Shown piece by piece: positions 18,552 to 26,795 of a DNA stretch of 64,000 bases. Each line of letters starts with the position of its first letter. The stretch's first letter is position 1. Made by a program: the position numbers and the translations under genes. This DNA is from Streptomyces lavendulae subsp. lavendulae (lineage in GTDB: Bacteria; Actinomycetota; Actinomycetes; Streptomycetales; Streptomycetaceae). The stretch spans positions 6,211,501 through 6,275,500 of the forward strand of contig NZ_CP024985.1 of the NCBI RefSeq assembly GCF_002803845.1, given 5' to 3'. The notes beneath the pieces were generated by a model, which worked only from the letters and a program-made list of their open reading frames with translations, was not told where the DNA came from and did not search any database.

Positions 18552-19763
18552 ATGAAGACGATCGACGAACTGCTCGCCGAGGGCGTGACCGGCAAGCGGG
18601 TCTTCGTCCGCGCCGACCTCAACGTGCCGCTGGCGAACGGTGAGATCACGGACGACGGCCGCATCCGGGCCGTCCAGCCGACGATCGCGAAGCTCGCCGA
18701 GGCCGGCGCCCGCGTGATCGTGGCCTCGCACCTGGGCCGCCCCAAGGGCGCCCCGGACCCGGCCTTCTCGCTGGCCCCGGCCGCCAAGCGGCTCGGTGAA
18801 CTGCTGGGCACGGACGTCGCGTTCGCCACGGACACGGTCGGCGCCTCCGCCAAGGAGACCGTCGCCGCCCTCGCCGACGGCAAGGTCGCGGTCATCGAGA
18901 ACCTGCGCTTCAACGCCGGCGAGACCGCCAAGGACGACGCCGAGCGCGGCGCCTTCGCGGACCGGCTCGCCGAGCTCGCCGACGTCTACGTCGGCGACGG
19001 CTTCGGCGCCGTCCACCGCAAGCACGCCTCGGTCTTCGACCTGCCCGCGCGCCTGCCGCACGCCGCCGGCTACCTGATCGCCACCGAGGTCGGCGTGCTG
19101 AAGAAGCTCACCGACGAGGTCAAGCGCCCCTACGTGGTCGTCCTCGGCGGCGCCAAGGTCTCCGACAAGCTGGCCGTCATCGACCAGCTGCTCGGCAAGG
19201 CCGACCGCATCCTCATCGGCGGCGGCATGGCGTACACCTTCCTCTACGCCAAGGGCCACGAGGTCGGCATCTCCCTGCTCCAGAAGGACCAGGTGGACGT
19301 CGTCAAGGAGTACATGGAGCGCGCCGCGAAGAGCGGTGTCGAGCTGGTCCTGCCGGTCGACGTCCTCGTCTCCGCGGACTTCCCCGACCTGAAGACCAAG
19401 GCCCCGGCCGACTTCGAGACCGTCGACGCGGACAAGATCCCCGCCGACAAGGAGGGCCTCGACATCGGCCCCAAGACGCGTGAGCTCTACGCGTCGAAGA
19501 TCGCCGACGCCGAGACCGTGTTCTGGAACGGTCCCGTGGGCGTCTTCGAGCACCCCGACTACGCCGGAGGCACCCGCGCCGTCGCGCAGGCCCTCGTCGA
19601 CAGCGACGCGTTCACCGTGGTCGGCGGTGGCGACTCCGCCGCGGCCGTGCGCACGCTCGGCTTCGACGAGAACGCTTTCGGTCACATTTCCACCGGTGGT
19701 GGCGCCAGCCTCGAATACCTCGAAGGCAAGACGCTCCCCGGCCTCGCCGCCCTGGAGGGCTGA
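18552..19763 (+). CDS. pgk: Phosphoglycerate kinase
   Basis: Transfers phosphate from 1,3-bisphosphoglycerate to ADP, the first ATP-yielding step of glycolysis. The 403-residue, two-domain enzyme shows the N-terminal substrate motif RADLNVPL, SHLGRPKG, the GDGFGAVHRKHAS region and the C-terminal nucleotide signature (GPVGVFE and VGGGDSAAAV). AAGGAGT lies before ATG 18552. The 133-nt gap from gap contains a small GGCGC/GCGCC hairpin but no strong terminator, so co-transcription with gap is likely. Confidence 0.98.
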   Translation: MKTIDELLAEGVTGKRVFVRADLNVPLANGEITDDGRIRAVQPTIAKLAEAGARVIVASHLGRPKGAPDPAFSLAPAAKRLGELLGTDVAFATDTVGASAKETVAALADGKVAVIENLRFNAGETAKDDAERGAFADRLAELADVYVGDGFGAVHRKHASVFDLPARLPHAAGYLIATEVGVLKKLTDEVKRPYVVVLGGAKVSDKLAVIDQLLGKADRILIGGGMAYTFLYAKGHEVGISLLQKDQVDVVKEYMERAAKSGVELVLPVDVLVSADFPDLKTKAPADFETVDADKIPADKEGLDIGPKTRELYASKIADAETVFWNGPVGVFEHPDYAGGTRAVAQALVDSDAFTVVGGGDSAAAVRTLGFDENAFGHISTGGGASLEYLEGKTLPGLAALEG

Positions 19764-19769
19764 ACCCCT

Positions 19770-20558
19770 ATGACTGCTGCTGCCAACGGCCGCACCCCGC
19801 TGATGGCGGGCAACTGGAAGATGAACCTCAACCACCTTGAGGCCATCGCCCACACCCAGAAGATCGCCTTCTCCCTGGCGGACAAGGACTACGACGCCGT
19901 CGACGTGGCGGTGCTCCCGCCCTTCGTCGACCTGCGCTCGGTCCAGACGCTGGTCGACGCCGACAAGCTGAAGATCAAGTACGGCGCCCAGGACATCTCG
20001 GCGCACGACTCCGGCGCCTACACCGGCGAGATCTCCGGCCCGATGCTCTCCAAGCTCGGCTGCACCTTCGTGGCCGTCGGCCACAGCGAGCGCCGCCAGT
20101 ACCACGGCGAGAGCGACGAGGTCTGCAACGCCAAGGTCAAGGCCGCCTACAGGCACGGGATCACCCCGATCCTGTGCGTCGGCGAGGGCCTGGACGTCCG
20201 CAAGGCCGGCGGCCAGGTCGCGCACACGCTGGCCCAGGTCGACGGCGGCCTCAAGGACGTCCCGGCCGAGCAGGCCGAGTCCATCGTGATCGCGTACGAG
20301 CCCGTCTGGGCCATCGGGACCGGCGAGGTCGCCACCCCCGAGGACGCCCAGGAGGTCTGCGGTGCGATCCGCGGCCGCCTCGCCGAGCTGTACTCCCAGG
20401 AGCTGGCCGACAAGGTCCGCATCCAGTACGGCGGCTCCGTGAAGTCCGGCAACATCGCCGCGATCATGGCGCAGCCCGACGTCGACGGCGCCCTGATCGG
20501 CGGCGCGGCGCTGGACGTGGACGAGTTCGTCAAGATCGTCCGCTTCCGCGACCAGTGA
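19770..20558 (+). CDS. tpiA: Triosephosphate isomerase
   Basis: Interconverts dihydroxyacetone phosphate and glyceraldehyde-3-phosphate. The 262-residue TIM barrel shows the substrate Asn/Lys (AGNWKMN, residues 12-18), the electrophilic His in GHSERRQ, the catalytic Glu in YEPVWAIGTG and the phosphate loop GGAA. It begins 6 nt after the pgk stop, and the two are clearly co-translated. A long hairpin follows it. Confidence 0.98.
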   Translation: MTAAANGRTPLMAGNWKMNLNHLEAIAHTQKIAFSLADKDYDAVDVAVLPPFVDLRSVQTLVDADKLKIKYGAQDISAHDSGAYTGEISGPMLSKLGCTFVAVGHSERRQYHGESDEVCNAKVKAAYRHGITPILCVGEGLDVRKAGGQVAHTLAQVDGGLKDVPAEQAESIVIAYEPVWAIGTGEVATPEDAQEVCGAIRGRLAELYSQELADKVRIQYGGSVKSGNIAAIMAQPDVDGALIGGAALDVDEFVKIVRFRDQ

Positions 20559-20601
20559 AGCGACCGGTGAGTATGCGGTAGGGCGGATCCGTCGTACCCT
20601 T

Positions 20602-20643
20602 GCGGGGGCCAGGGGGCTGCGATCGGCAGCCGCTGGCCCCCGC
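20602..20643 (+). terminator. Long hairpin between tpiA and secG
   Basis: An outer 11-bp perfect stem (20602-20612 with 20633-20643) encloses an inner GGCTGC/GCAGCC stem. There is no T run. It may terminate gap-pgk-tpiA or act as a processing/attenuation structure before secG, 61 nt downstream. Confidence 0.55.
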
Positions 20644-20703
20644 GGGCGTCGCAGGCCCGGTAAAACCTGAAAGCCCAGAATGCCCAGAAAGTAGGAATCA
20701 GCC

Positions 20704-20940
20704 GTGATTATGGGGTTCTCGATCGCCCTGGTCGTCTTCAGCGCCCTGCTGATGCTGCTCGTGCTGATGCACAAGGGCAAGGGCGGCGGTCTGTCCGACA
20801 TGTTCGGCGGCGGCATGCAGTCCTCGGTCGGCGGTTCCTCCGTGGCAGAGCGCAACCTCGACCGCATCACCGTCGTGATCGGGCTCCTGTGGTTCGCCTG
20901 CATCGTGGCGCTCGGCCTGCTCACGAAGTCGAGCAGCTGA
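20704..20940 (+). CDS. secG: SecG, preprotein translocase subunit
   Basis: Small inner-membrane subunit of the SecYEG channel. The 78 residues have two transmembrane helices (about residues 4-21 and 56-73) joined by the family's Gly-rich loop (GKGGGLSDMFGGG). GTG 20704 gives MIMGFSIAL; an ATG two codons later is possible. Its place just after tpiA is conserved in actinobacteria and many other bacteria. Confidence 0.96.
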   Translation: MIMGFSIALVVFSALLMLLVLMHKGKGGGLSDMFGGGMQSSVGGSSVAERNLDRITVVIGLLWFACIVALGLLTKSSS

Positions 20941-21119
20941 CCGTTCTGGTCATTGTGCCGGTCCCGTCGGCTCCGCCCCGCCTATCATGAGGTCCTGCGT
21001 CCACGGCTGGAGCGAGTAACTCCGGTTGCTGGACGCGCGTTGGGCCTTCCGTAGACTGGGGCGCCCGCAGCGGACATCCCCTCTCGCTCCGCGGCACCAT
21101 CACGCAGGGAGTTACGACC

Positions 21120-21455
21120 GTGGCAAGTGGCAACGCGATTCGTGGAAGTCGGGTCGGAGCCGGGCCGATGGGCGAGGCCGAGCGCGGTGAATCCGCGCCC
21201 CGCCTGCGCATCTCCTTCTGGTGCTCGAACGGGCACGAGACGCAGCCGAGCTTCGCCAGCGACGCGACCGTGCCGGACACCTGGGACTGCCCGCGCTGCG
21301 GGTTCCCGGCCGGCCAGGACCGGGACAACCCGCCCGCGCCGCCGCGCACCGAGCCGTACAAGACGCACCTCGCGTACGTACGGGAACGCCGCACCGACGC
21401 CGACGGCGAGGCCATCCTCGCCGAGGCCCTCGCCAAGCTCCGCGGCGAGATCTGA
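21120..21455 (+). CDS. RbpA-family RNA polymerase-binding protein (paralogue form)
   Basis: A 111-residue actinobacterial RNA polymerase partner. Family RbpA binds the principal sigma factor and stabilises open complexes. Here the zinc-site pattern is intact: Cys35 and His39 (CSNGHE), Cys57 and Cys60 (CPRCG). The basic linker and C-terminal sigma-interaction helix are also recognisable (THLAYVRERR, then AILAEALAKLRGE). It differs clearly from canonical Streptomyces RbpA in the core and near the C-terminus, so I read it as the second, divergent paralogue. The GTG start follows GGGAG. TAGACT at 21052-21057 is a possible -10. A strong terminator follows. Confidence 0.88.
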   Translation: MASGNAIRGSRVGAGPMGEAERGESAPRLRISFWCSNGHETQPSFASDATVPDTWDCPRCGFPAGQDRDNPPAPPRTEPYKTHLAYVRERRTDADGEAILAEALAKLRGEI

Positions 21456-21492
21456 GGACCGGCGACACCGGCACCACCCTTGAGAGTGACTC

Positions 21493-21540
21493 GGGGCCCG
21501 GCCCGTGGGAGAGCGAATCCCGCGGGCCGGGCCCCTTTTT
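21493..21540 (+). terminator. Intrinsic terminator after the RbpA-family gene
   Basis: A stem of about 17 bp (GGGGCCCGGCCCG plus TGGGA, pairing with TCCC plus GCGGGCCGGGCCCC) with a short loop, ending in TTTTT. It is the most classical terminator in the window. Confidence 0.88.
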
Positions 21541-21611
21541 GTCCGTTGTCCCCCCTCGGATCCCTTAGGTTTGGAGGCGGCGGGGCACAACAGGACGGAA
21601 GAAGTGGGTTG

Positions 21612-23273
21612 ATGTCCGAGATGAACGCAGACAGCCGTACGAGGCTCGACCGGACGCCGCAGTGGAACGCGCTCGGCAAGCACCGTGAAGAGCTGGGGCA
21701 GACGCATCTGCGGGAGCTGTTCGAGGCGGACCCGGAGCGCGGCACCAAGTACACCCTGGCGGCCGGGGACCTGCACATCGACTACGCGAAGCACCTCGTC
21801 ACCGACGAGACCCTCGCGCTGCTGCACGAACTGGCCGCGGCGACCGGCGTCGCCGCACTGCGTGACGCCATGTTCCGCGGCGAGAAGATCAACATCACCG
21901 AGGACCGGGCGGTCCTGCACACCGCGCTGCGCGCCCCGGAGAACGTCGTCGTGAAGGTCGACGGCGAGGACGTCGTCCCGGAGGTGCACGCGGTCCTGCG
22001 CAAGATGGCCGCCTTCTCCGACCGGGTCCGGTCGGGGGAGTGGACGGGCCACACCGGAAAGCGCATCAGGAACGTCGTCAACATCGGCATCGGCGGCTCC
22101 GACCTCGGCCCGGCGATGGCGTACGAGGCCCTGCGGGCCTTCAGCGACCGCGGCCTGACGGTCCGTTTCGTCTCCAACGTCGACGGTGCGGACCTGCACG
22201 AGGCCGTGCGCGACCTGGACGCGGCCGAGACGCTCTTCATCATCGCCTCGAAGACCTTCACCACCATCGAGACCATCACCAACGCCACCTCGGCGCGGAA
22301 CTGGCTGCTCACCCAGCTGGGGGCCGGTGAAGAGGCCGTCGCCCGGCACTTCGTGGCGCTGTCGACCAACGAGGAGAAGGTCGCCGGGTTCGGCATCGAC
22401 ACGGCCAACATGTTCGGCTTCTGGGACTGGGTCGGCGGCCGTTACTCCTTCGACTCGGCCATCGGGCTCTCCCTGATGATCGCCATCGGCCCGGACCGCT
22501 TCCGGCAGCTGCTGGACGGCTTCCACCTGATGGACGAGCACTTCCGCACGGCCCCGCCGGAGGAGAACGCGCCCCTGCTGATGGGGCTGTTGGGGATCTG
22601 GTACGGCAACTTCCACGATGCGCAGTCCCACGCGGTCCTGCCGTACAGCCACTACCTGTCCCGGTTCACGGCCTACCTCCAGCAGCTCGACATGGAGTCC
22701 AACGGCAAGTCGGTCGACCGCAACGGCGATCCGGTCGACTGGCAGACCGGCCCGGTCGTGTGGGGCACCCCCGGCACCAACGGGCAGCACGCGTACTACC
22801 AGTTGATCCACCAGGGCACGAAGCTGATCCCGGCCGACTTCATCGGCTTCGCCCGCCCGGTGGACGACCTCCTCCCCGGCCTCGTGGCCCAGCACGACCT
22901 GCTGATGGCCAACTTCTTCGCCCAGACGCAGGCCCTGGCCTTCGGCAAGACGCCGCAGGAGGTGCGCGCGGAGGGCGTCGCCGAGGAGCTCGTCCCGCAC
23001 AAGACCTTCCGGGGCAACCACCCGACGACCACGATCCTCGCCCCTGAGCTGACCCCGTCGGTGCTGGGGCAGCTCATCGCCCTCTACGAGCACAAGGTGT
23101 TCGTCCAGGGGGCCGTGTGGAACATCGACTCCTTCGACCAGTGGGGCGTCGAGCTCGGCAAGGTCCTCGCCAAGCGGCTGGAGCCCGCCCTGGTGGAGGG
23201 GGCCGACGTGGCGGGTCTCGACCCCTCGACGCGGGCGCTCGTGGCCCGTTACCGGGAACTGCGCGGCCGCTGA
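21612..23273 (+). CDS. pgi: Glucose-6-phosphate isomerase
   Basis: Interconverts glucose-6-phosphate and fructose-6-phosphate. At 553 residues it is the long bacterial/eukaryotic-type enzyme. Signatures visible are VNIGIGGSDLGPAM, SKTFTTIETITNA, GGRYSFDSAIGLS, the active-site Glu in MESNGKSV, and the C-terminal NIDSFDQWGVELGK. ATG 21612 follows GAAGTGGG; upstream in-frame sequence runs through the preceding terminator and is excluded. It stands opposite the pentose phosphate genes, with which it shares glucose-6-phosphate, separated by a bidirectional terminator. Confidence 0.98.
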   Translation: MSEMNADSRTRLDRTPQWNALGKHREELGQTHLRELFEADPERGTKYTLAAGDLHIDYAKHLVTDETLALLHELAAATGVAALRDAMFRGEKINITEDRAVLHTALRAPENVVVKVDGEDVVPEVHAVLRKMAAFSDRVRSGEWTGHTGKRIRNVVNIGIGGSDLGPAMAYEALRAFSDRGLTVRFVSNVDGADLHEAVRDLDAAETLFIIASKTFTTIETITNATSARNWLLTQLGAGEEAVARHFVALSTNEEKVAGFGIDTANMFGFWDWVGGRYSFDSAIGLSLMIAIGPDRFRQLLDGFHLMDEHFRTAPPEENAPLLMGLLGIWYGNFHDAQSHAVLPYSHYLSRFTAYLQQLDMESNGKSVDRNGDPVDWQTGPVVWGTPGTNGQHAYYQLIHQGTKLIPADFIGFARPVDDLLPGLVAQHDLLMANFFAQTQALAFGKTPQEVRAEGVAEELVPHKTFRGNHPTTTILAPELTPSVLGQLIALYEHKVFVQGAVWNIDSFDQWGVELGKVLAKRLEPALVEGADVAGLDPSTRALVARYRELRGR

Positions 23274-23288
23274 GCCCTCCCGGCGTGA

Positions 23289-23332
23289 ACGTGGAAGCGC
23301 CCCGCACCGACCGGTGCGGGGCGCTTCCACGT
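23289..23332. terminator. Bidirectional terminator between pgi and pgl
   Basis: A nearly perfect 20-bp stem (ACGTGGAAGCGCCCCGCACC and its complement) with a 4-nt loop, 15 nt after the pgi stop and 3 nt beyond the end of convergent pgl. Confidence 0.85.
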
Positions 23333-23334
23333 GC

Positions 23335-24120
23335 TCAGGACGTCGGGGAGTACAGCCCGCTCGGCAGCTTGGCCGCCGCCGCCCGGTCCAGCAGCCACAG
23401 GGTGCGGCTGCGGCCGTACGCCTCCGCGGCGGGGGCCTGGACCCCACCCGCACCACCGAGGGCGACCGCCACCGCGCCGGCCTTGTCCTCGCCGGCCGCC
23501 AGCAGCCACACCTCGCGGGCCGCGCGGATCGCCGGGAGGGTCAGGGAGACCCGGGTGGGCGGGGGCTTCGGGGCGCCGTGCACACCGACGACGGTGCGCT
23601 CGGTCTCACGGGCCGCCGGGTGCTCCGGGAACAGCGAGGCCACGTGCGTGTCCGGGCCGACGCCCAGCATCAGCACGTCGAAGGTGGGGACCGGACCGTG
23701 GTCCTCCGGCCCGGAGGCCCGCTCCAGCTCCGCCGCGTAGGCGGCCGCGGCGGCGTCCACGTCCGCCCCGTACGGGCCGTCGGAGGCGGGCATCACGTGC
23801 ACCCGCGCGGGGTCCACCGGGACGGAGTCCAGGAGGGCCTCACGGGCCTGTACGTGGTTGCGCTCGGGGTCGTCGGCGGGGACGTAGCGCTCGTCGCCCC
23901 ACCAGAGGTCGATGCGGGACCAGTCGACCGCGTCCCGGGCGGGCGCTACGGCGAGGGCCGCGAGCAGGCCGTTGCCGTTGCGGCCGCCGGTCAGGACCAC
24001 GGAGGCGCTGCCACGGGCGGCCTGCGCGTCCACGATCTTCGTGATGAGCCGGGCCGCCGTGGCCTGGGCCATCAGCTCCTTGTCCCGGTGGACGACGACC
24101 TGGGGAGTCGTCATACCCAT
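23335..24120 (-). CDS. pgl: 6-phosphogluconolactonase
   Basis: Hydrolyses 6-phosphogluconolactone, the second step of the oxidative pentose phosphate pathway. The 261-residue DevB/SOL-type enzyme shows VLTGGRNGNGLL, the DLWWGDERYVP motif with ERNHVQ, and a GVGPDTHVASLFP loop. In the usual family motif the last is GxGxDGHxASLFP, so a Thr stands where Gly is common. It is the last gene of the tkt-tal-zwf-opcA-pgl run, and a hairpin separates it from opcA. Confidence 0.95.
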   Translation of the reverse strand: MGMTTPQVVVHRDKELMAQATAARLITKIVDAQAARGSASVVLTGGRNGNGLLAALAVAPARDAVDWSRIDLWWGDERYVPADDPERNHVQAREALLDSVPVDPARVHVMPASDGPYGADVDAAAAAYAAELERASGPEDHGPVPTFDVLMLGVGPDTHVASLFPEHPAARETERTVVGVHGAPKPPPTRVSLTLPAIRAAREVWLLAAGEDKAGAVAVALGGAGGVQAPAAEAYGRSRTLWLLDRAAAAKLPSGLYSPTS

Positions 24121-24187
24121 GTGCTGCCGCCTTCTTGGTAGTTCGGGTCGTGCGGTGGTCCCCGGTCCGGGGCGGAGCGCCGGGAAA

Positions 24188-24227
24188 GGACGAAGGGCGG
24201 GGCGGGGGACCGCTCCGCCCTTCGTCC
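24188..24227 (-). terminator. Hairpin between opcA and pgl
   Basis: A 13-bp perfect stem (24188-24200 with 24215-24227), 6 nt past the opcA stop on the minus strand. It may reduce read-through into pgl, or protect the upstream mRNA 3' end. Confidence 0.6.
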
Positions 24228-24232
24228 GTCCG

Positions 24233-25267
24233 CTACTTGGCCGGGGTCTTCTTCGCCGCCGGCTTGGCGGCGGGCTTGGCCGGAGCCTTGGCCTCGGCCG
24301 TAGCCTCGGGCTCTGCCTCCGCCTTGGCCGGAGACGCGGCGGACGCCTCCAGGCGGGCCACGCCGAACTTCAGCGAGGCCTCGTAGGTGTTGTCCGGGTC
24401 CAGCCGGCGCAGCTCCTCCGCCAGCAGTTCGGCCGTGTCCCGGCGCTTGAGCGCCACCGCACGGTCGGGCTGCCCCGGCATGCACAGCGTCGCCAGCCCG
24501 CCGTCCGCCCGGTTCAGGACGATCGAGCCGTCCTTGGTCTCCAGCCGTACGGCGGTCAGCCCCGGCCCGCCGGACAGGGCGCGGTGGACCGGCACCCCGA
24601 GACGGTCCGCCAGCCACATGGCCAGCAGCTCGCAGCTCGGGTTCTCGTCCTCGCCCTCGACGGTCGCCGAGGTGACCGACAGGCTCTGCTGGTCCAGCGC
24701 GGCGGCCAGCATGGAACGCCAGGGGGTGATGCGGGTCCAGGACAGGTCGGTGTCACCCGGCGCGTACGCCGCCGCCCGCTCGCCGAGCGTGGCGACGGGC
24801 TTCTCGGAGGAGTACGTGTCCGTGATCCGGCGCTGTCCCAGCGCGCCCAGCGGGTCGCCCGCCAGGTCCGCGGGAGCGCCCTCCGGCCACCAGACGACCA
24901 CAGGGGCGTCGGGCAGCAGGAGCGGGAGCACCACCGACTGGGCGTGGTCGACCAGTTCGCCGTGCAGGCGGAGCACGACCGTCTCCCCGCTGCCCGCGTC
25001 CGCCCCGACGCGGAGCTCCGCGTCGAGGCGGGCGTCACGGCGGCTGCGCGGGGAACGGCTGACCCGCTTGACCACGACGACGATCCGCGAGGGGTGTTCG
25101 TGTGACGCGTCGTTCGCCGACTTGAGAGCGTCGTACGCGTTCTCCTCGTCGGTCACGATCACCAGCGTGAGGACCATGCCGATGGCCGGCGTGCCGATGT
25201 CCCGGCGCGCCTGCACCAACGCGGCGTTGATCTTGCTGGAGGTGGTCTCCGTGAGGTCGATCTTCAT
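24233..25267 (-). CDS. opcA: OpcA, glucose-6-phosphate dehydrogenase assembly protein
   Basis: Activates and assembles glucose-6-phosphate dehydrogenase in actinobacteria and cyanobacteria. The 344-residue protein begins MKIDLTETT and carries the conserved VVWWPEGAPADL and ITDTYSS regions. The last 45 residues are an Ala/Lys/Pro-rich tail (AKAPAKPAAKPAAKK) unlike the folded body and akin to the UvrA tail in this window. ATG 25267 overlaps the zwf stop (ATGA), giving tight coupling to its partner enzyme. Confidence 0.95.
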   Translation of the reverse strand: MKIDLTETTSSKINAALVQARRDIGTPAIGMVLTLVIVTDEENAYDALKSANDASHEHPSRIVVVVKRVSRSPRSRRDARLDAELRVGADAGSGETVVLRLHGELVDHAQSVVLPLLLPDAPVVVWWPEGAPADLAGDPLGALGQRRITDTYSSEKPVATLGERAAAYAPGDTDLSWTRITPWRSMLAAALDQQSLSVTSATVEGEDENPSCELLAMWLADRLGVPVHRALSGGPGLTAVRLETKDGSIVLNRADGGLATLCMPGQPDRAVALKRRDTAELLAEELRRLDPDNTYEASLKFGVARLEASAASPAKAEAEPEATAEAKAPAKPAAKPAAKKTPAK

Positions 25268-26790
25268 GGCCGGCGCCAGCTCCGTCCGTCTCGTGCGAGC
25301 ATCTCGTCCGCCTCGACCGGCCCCCAGGTGCCCGCCGGGTACTGCGCGGGCTTGCCGTGCTTGTCCCAGTACTCCTCGATCGGGTCGAGGATGTTCCAGG
25401 ACAGCTCGACTTCCTGGTGACGCGGGAAGAGGTTCGCGTCGCCGAGGAGGACGTCGAGGATGAGCCGCTCGTACGCCTCGGGGCTGGACTCGGTGAAGGA
25501 CTCGCCGTAGGCGAAGTCCATCGTGACGTCCCGGACCTCCATGGAGGTGCCCGGCACCTTGGAGCCGAAGCGGACGGTCACGCCCTCGTCCGGCTGGACC
25601 CGGATGACCAGGGCGTTCTGCCCCAGCTCCTCGGTCGCGCCCGACTCGAACGGCAGGTACGGCGCCCGCTTGAAGACCACCGCGATCTCGGTCACCCGGC
25701 GGCCCAGGCGCTTGCCCGTCCGCAGGTAGAACGGGACGCCCGCCCAGCGGCGGTTGTTGATCTCCAGGCGGATGGCCGCGTAGGTGTCGGTCTTCGACTT
25801 GGGGTCGATACCGTCCTCTTCGAGGTACCCGACGACCTTCTCGCCACCCTGCCAGGCCGCCGAGTACTGACCGCGCACGGTGTGCTTGCCCAGGTCCTCG
25901 GGCAGCTCCACGGCGGTCAGCACCTTGAGCTTCTCGGCCACCAGCGCCTTGGGGTGGAAGGAGCCCGGCTCCTCCATCGCGGTCAGCGCCAGCAGCTGGA
26001 GCAGGTGGTTCTGGATGACGTCGCGCGCGGCGCCGATGCCGTCGTAGTAGCCGGCCCGGCCGCCGATGCCGATGTCCTCCGCCATGGTGATCTGCACGTG
26101 GTCGACGTACGACCGGTTCCAGATCGGCTCGAACATGGTGTTGGCGAAGCGGAGCGCCAGGATGTTCTGGACGGTCTCCTTGCCGAGGTAGTGGTCGATC
26201 CGGAAGACCTCGTCACGGGGGAAGACCTCGTGGACGACCTTGTTGAGCTCTTCCGCGCTCTTGAGGTCGTGGCCGAAGGGCTTCTCGATGACGGCGCGCC
26301 GCCAGGAGCCTTCCTTCTGCGCCAGACCGTGGTCCTTGAGCTGCTGGACCACCTTGGGGAAGAACTTCGGGGGCACGGAGAGGTAGAAGGCGAAGTTGCC
26401 GCCCGTCCCCTGCGCCTTGTCGAGTTCCTCGATGGTGGCCTTCAGGGTCTCGAAGGCCGCGTCGTCGTCGAAATCGCCCTGGACGAACCGGCAGCCCTGC
26501 ACCAGCTGCTGCCAGACCTCTTCGCGGAAGGGGGTGCGGGAGTGCTGCTGGACAGCGTCGTGCACCTCCTTGGCGAAGTCCTCGTCCTGCCACTCGCGGC
26601 GGGCGAAGCCGATCAGGGAGAAGCCCGGCGGCAGCAGGCCGCGGTTCGCCAGGTCGTAGACGGCGGGCATGAGCTTCTTGCGCGACAGGTCACCCGTAAC
26701 GCCGAAAATGACCAGGCCGGACGGCCCCGCGATGCGCGGGAGCCGCCGGTCCTGTGCGTCACGAAGCGGGTTCGCTCCGTTCACCGACAA
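25264..26790 (-). CDS. zwf: Glucose-6-phosphate 1-dehydrogenase
   Basis: Oxidises glucose-6-phosphate to the lactone and makes NADPH, the entry to the pentose phosphate pathway. The 508 residues show the dinucleotide loop (FGVTGDLSRKKL), the active-site RIDHYLGKE and the EKPFGHD motif. I chose TTG 26790 because GGAGGA lies 9 nt upstream and the family-like NPLRD...RLPRIAGPS begins right after it; GTG 26784 is the alternative. It starts 5 nt after tal ends and overlaps opcA. Confidence 0.96.
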   Translation of the reverse strand: MSVNGANPLRDAQDRRLPRIAGPSGLVIFGVTGDLSRKKLMPAVYDLANRGLLPPGFSLIGFARREWQDEDFAKEVHDAVQQHSRTPFREEVWQQLVQGCRFVQGDFDDDAAFETLKATIEELDKAQGTGGNFAFYLSVPPKFFPKVVQQLKDHGLAQKEGSWRRAVIEKPFGHDLKSAEELNKVVHEVFPRDEVFRIDHYLGKETVQNILALRFANTMFEPIWNRSYVDHVQITMAEDIGIGGRAGYYDGIGAARDVIQNHLLQLLALTAMEEPGSFHPKALVAEKLKVLTAVELPEDLGKHTVRGQYSAAWQGGEKVVGYLEEDGIDPKSKTDTYAAIRLEINNRRWAGVPFYLRTGKRLGRRVTEIAVVFKRAPYLPFESGATEELGQNALVIRVQPDEGVTVRFGSKVPGTSMEVRDVTMDFAYGESFTESSPEAYERLILDVLLGDANLFPRHQEVELSWNILDPIEEYWDKHGKPAQYPAGTWGPVEADEMLARDGRSWRRP

Positions 26791-26795
26791 AATAC

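Noticed and set aside
21026..21057. TTGCTG and TAGACT as a promoter for the RbpA-family gene
   Set aside because: The spacing is 20 nt, too long for a confident sigma-70-type promoter; only the -10-like hexamer is mentioned.
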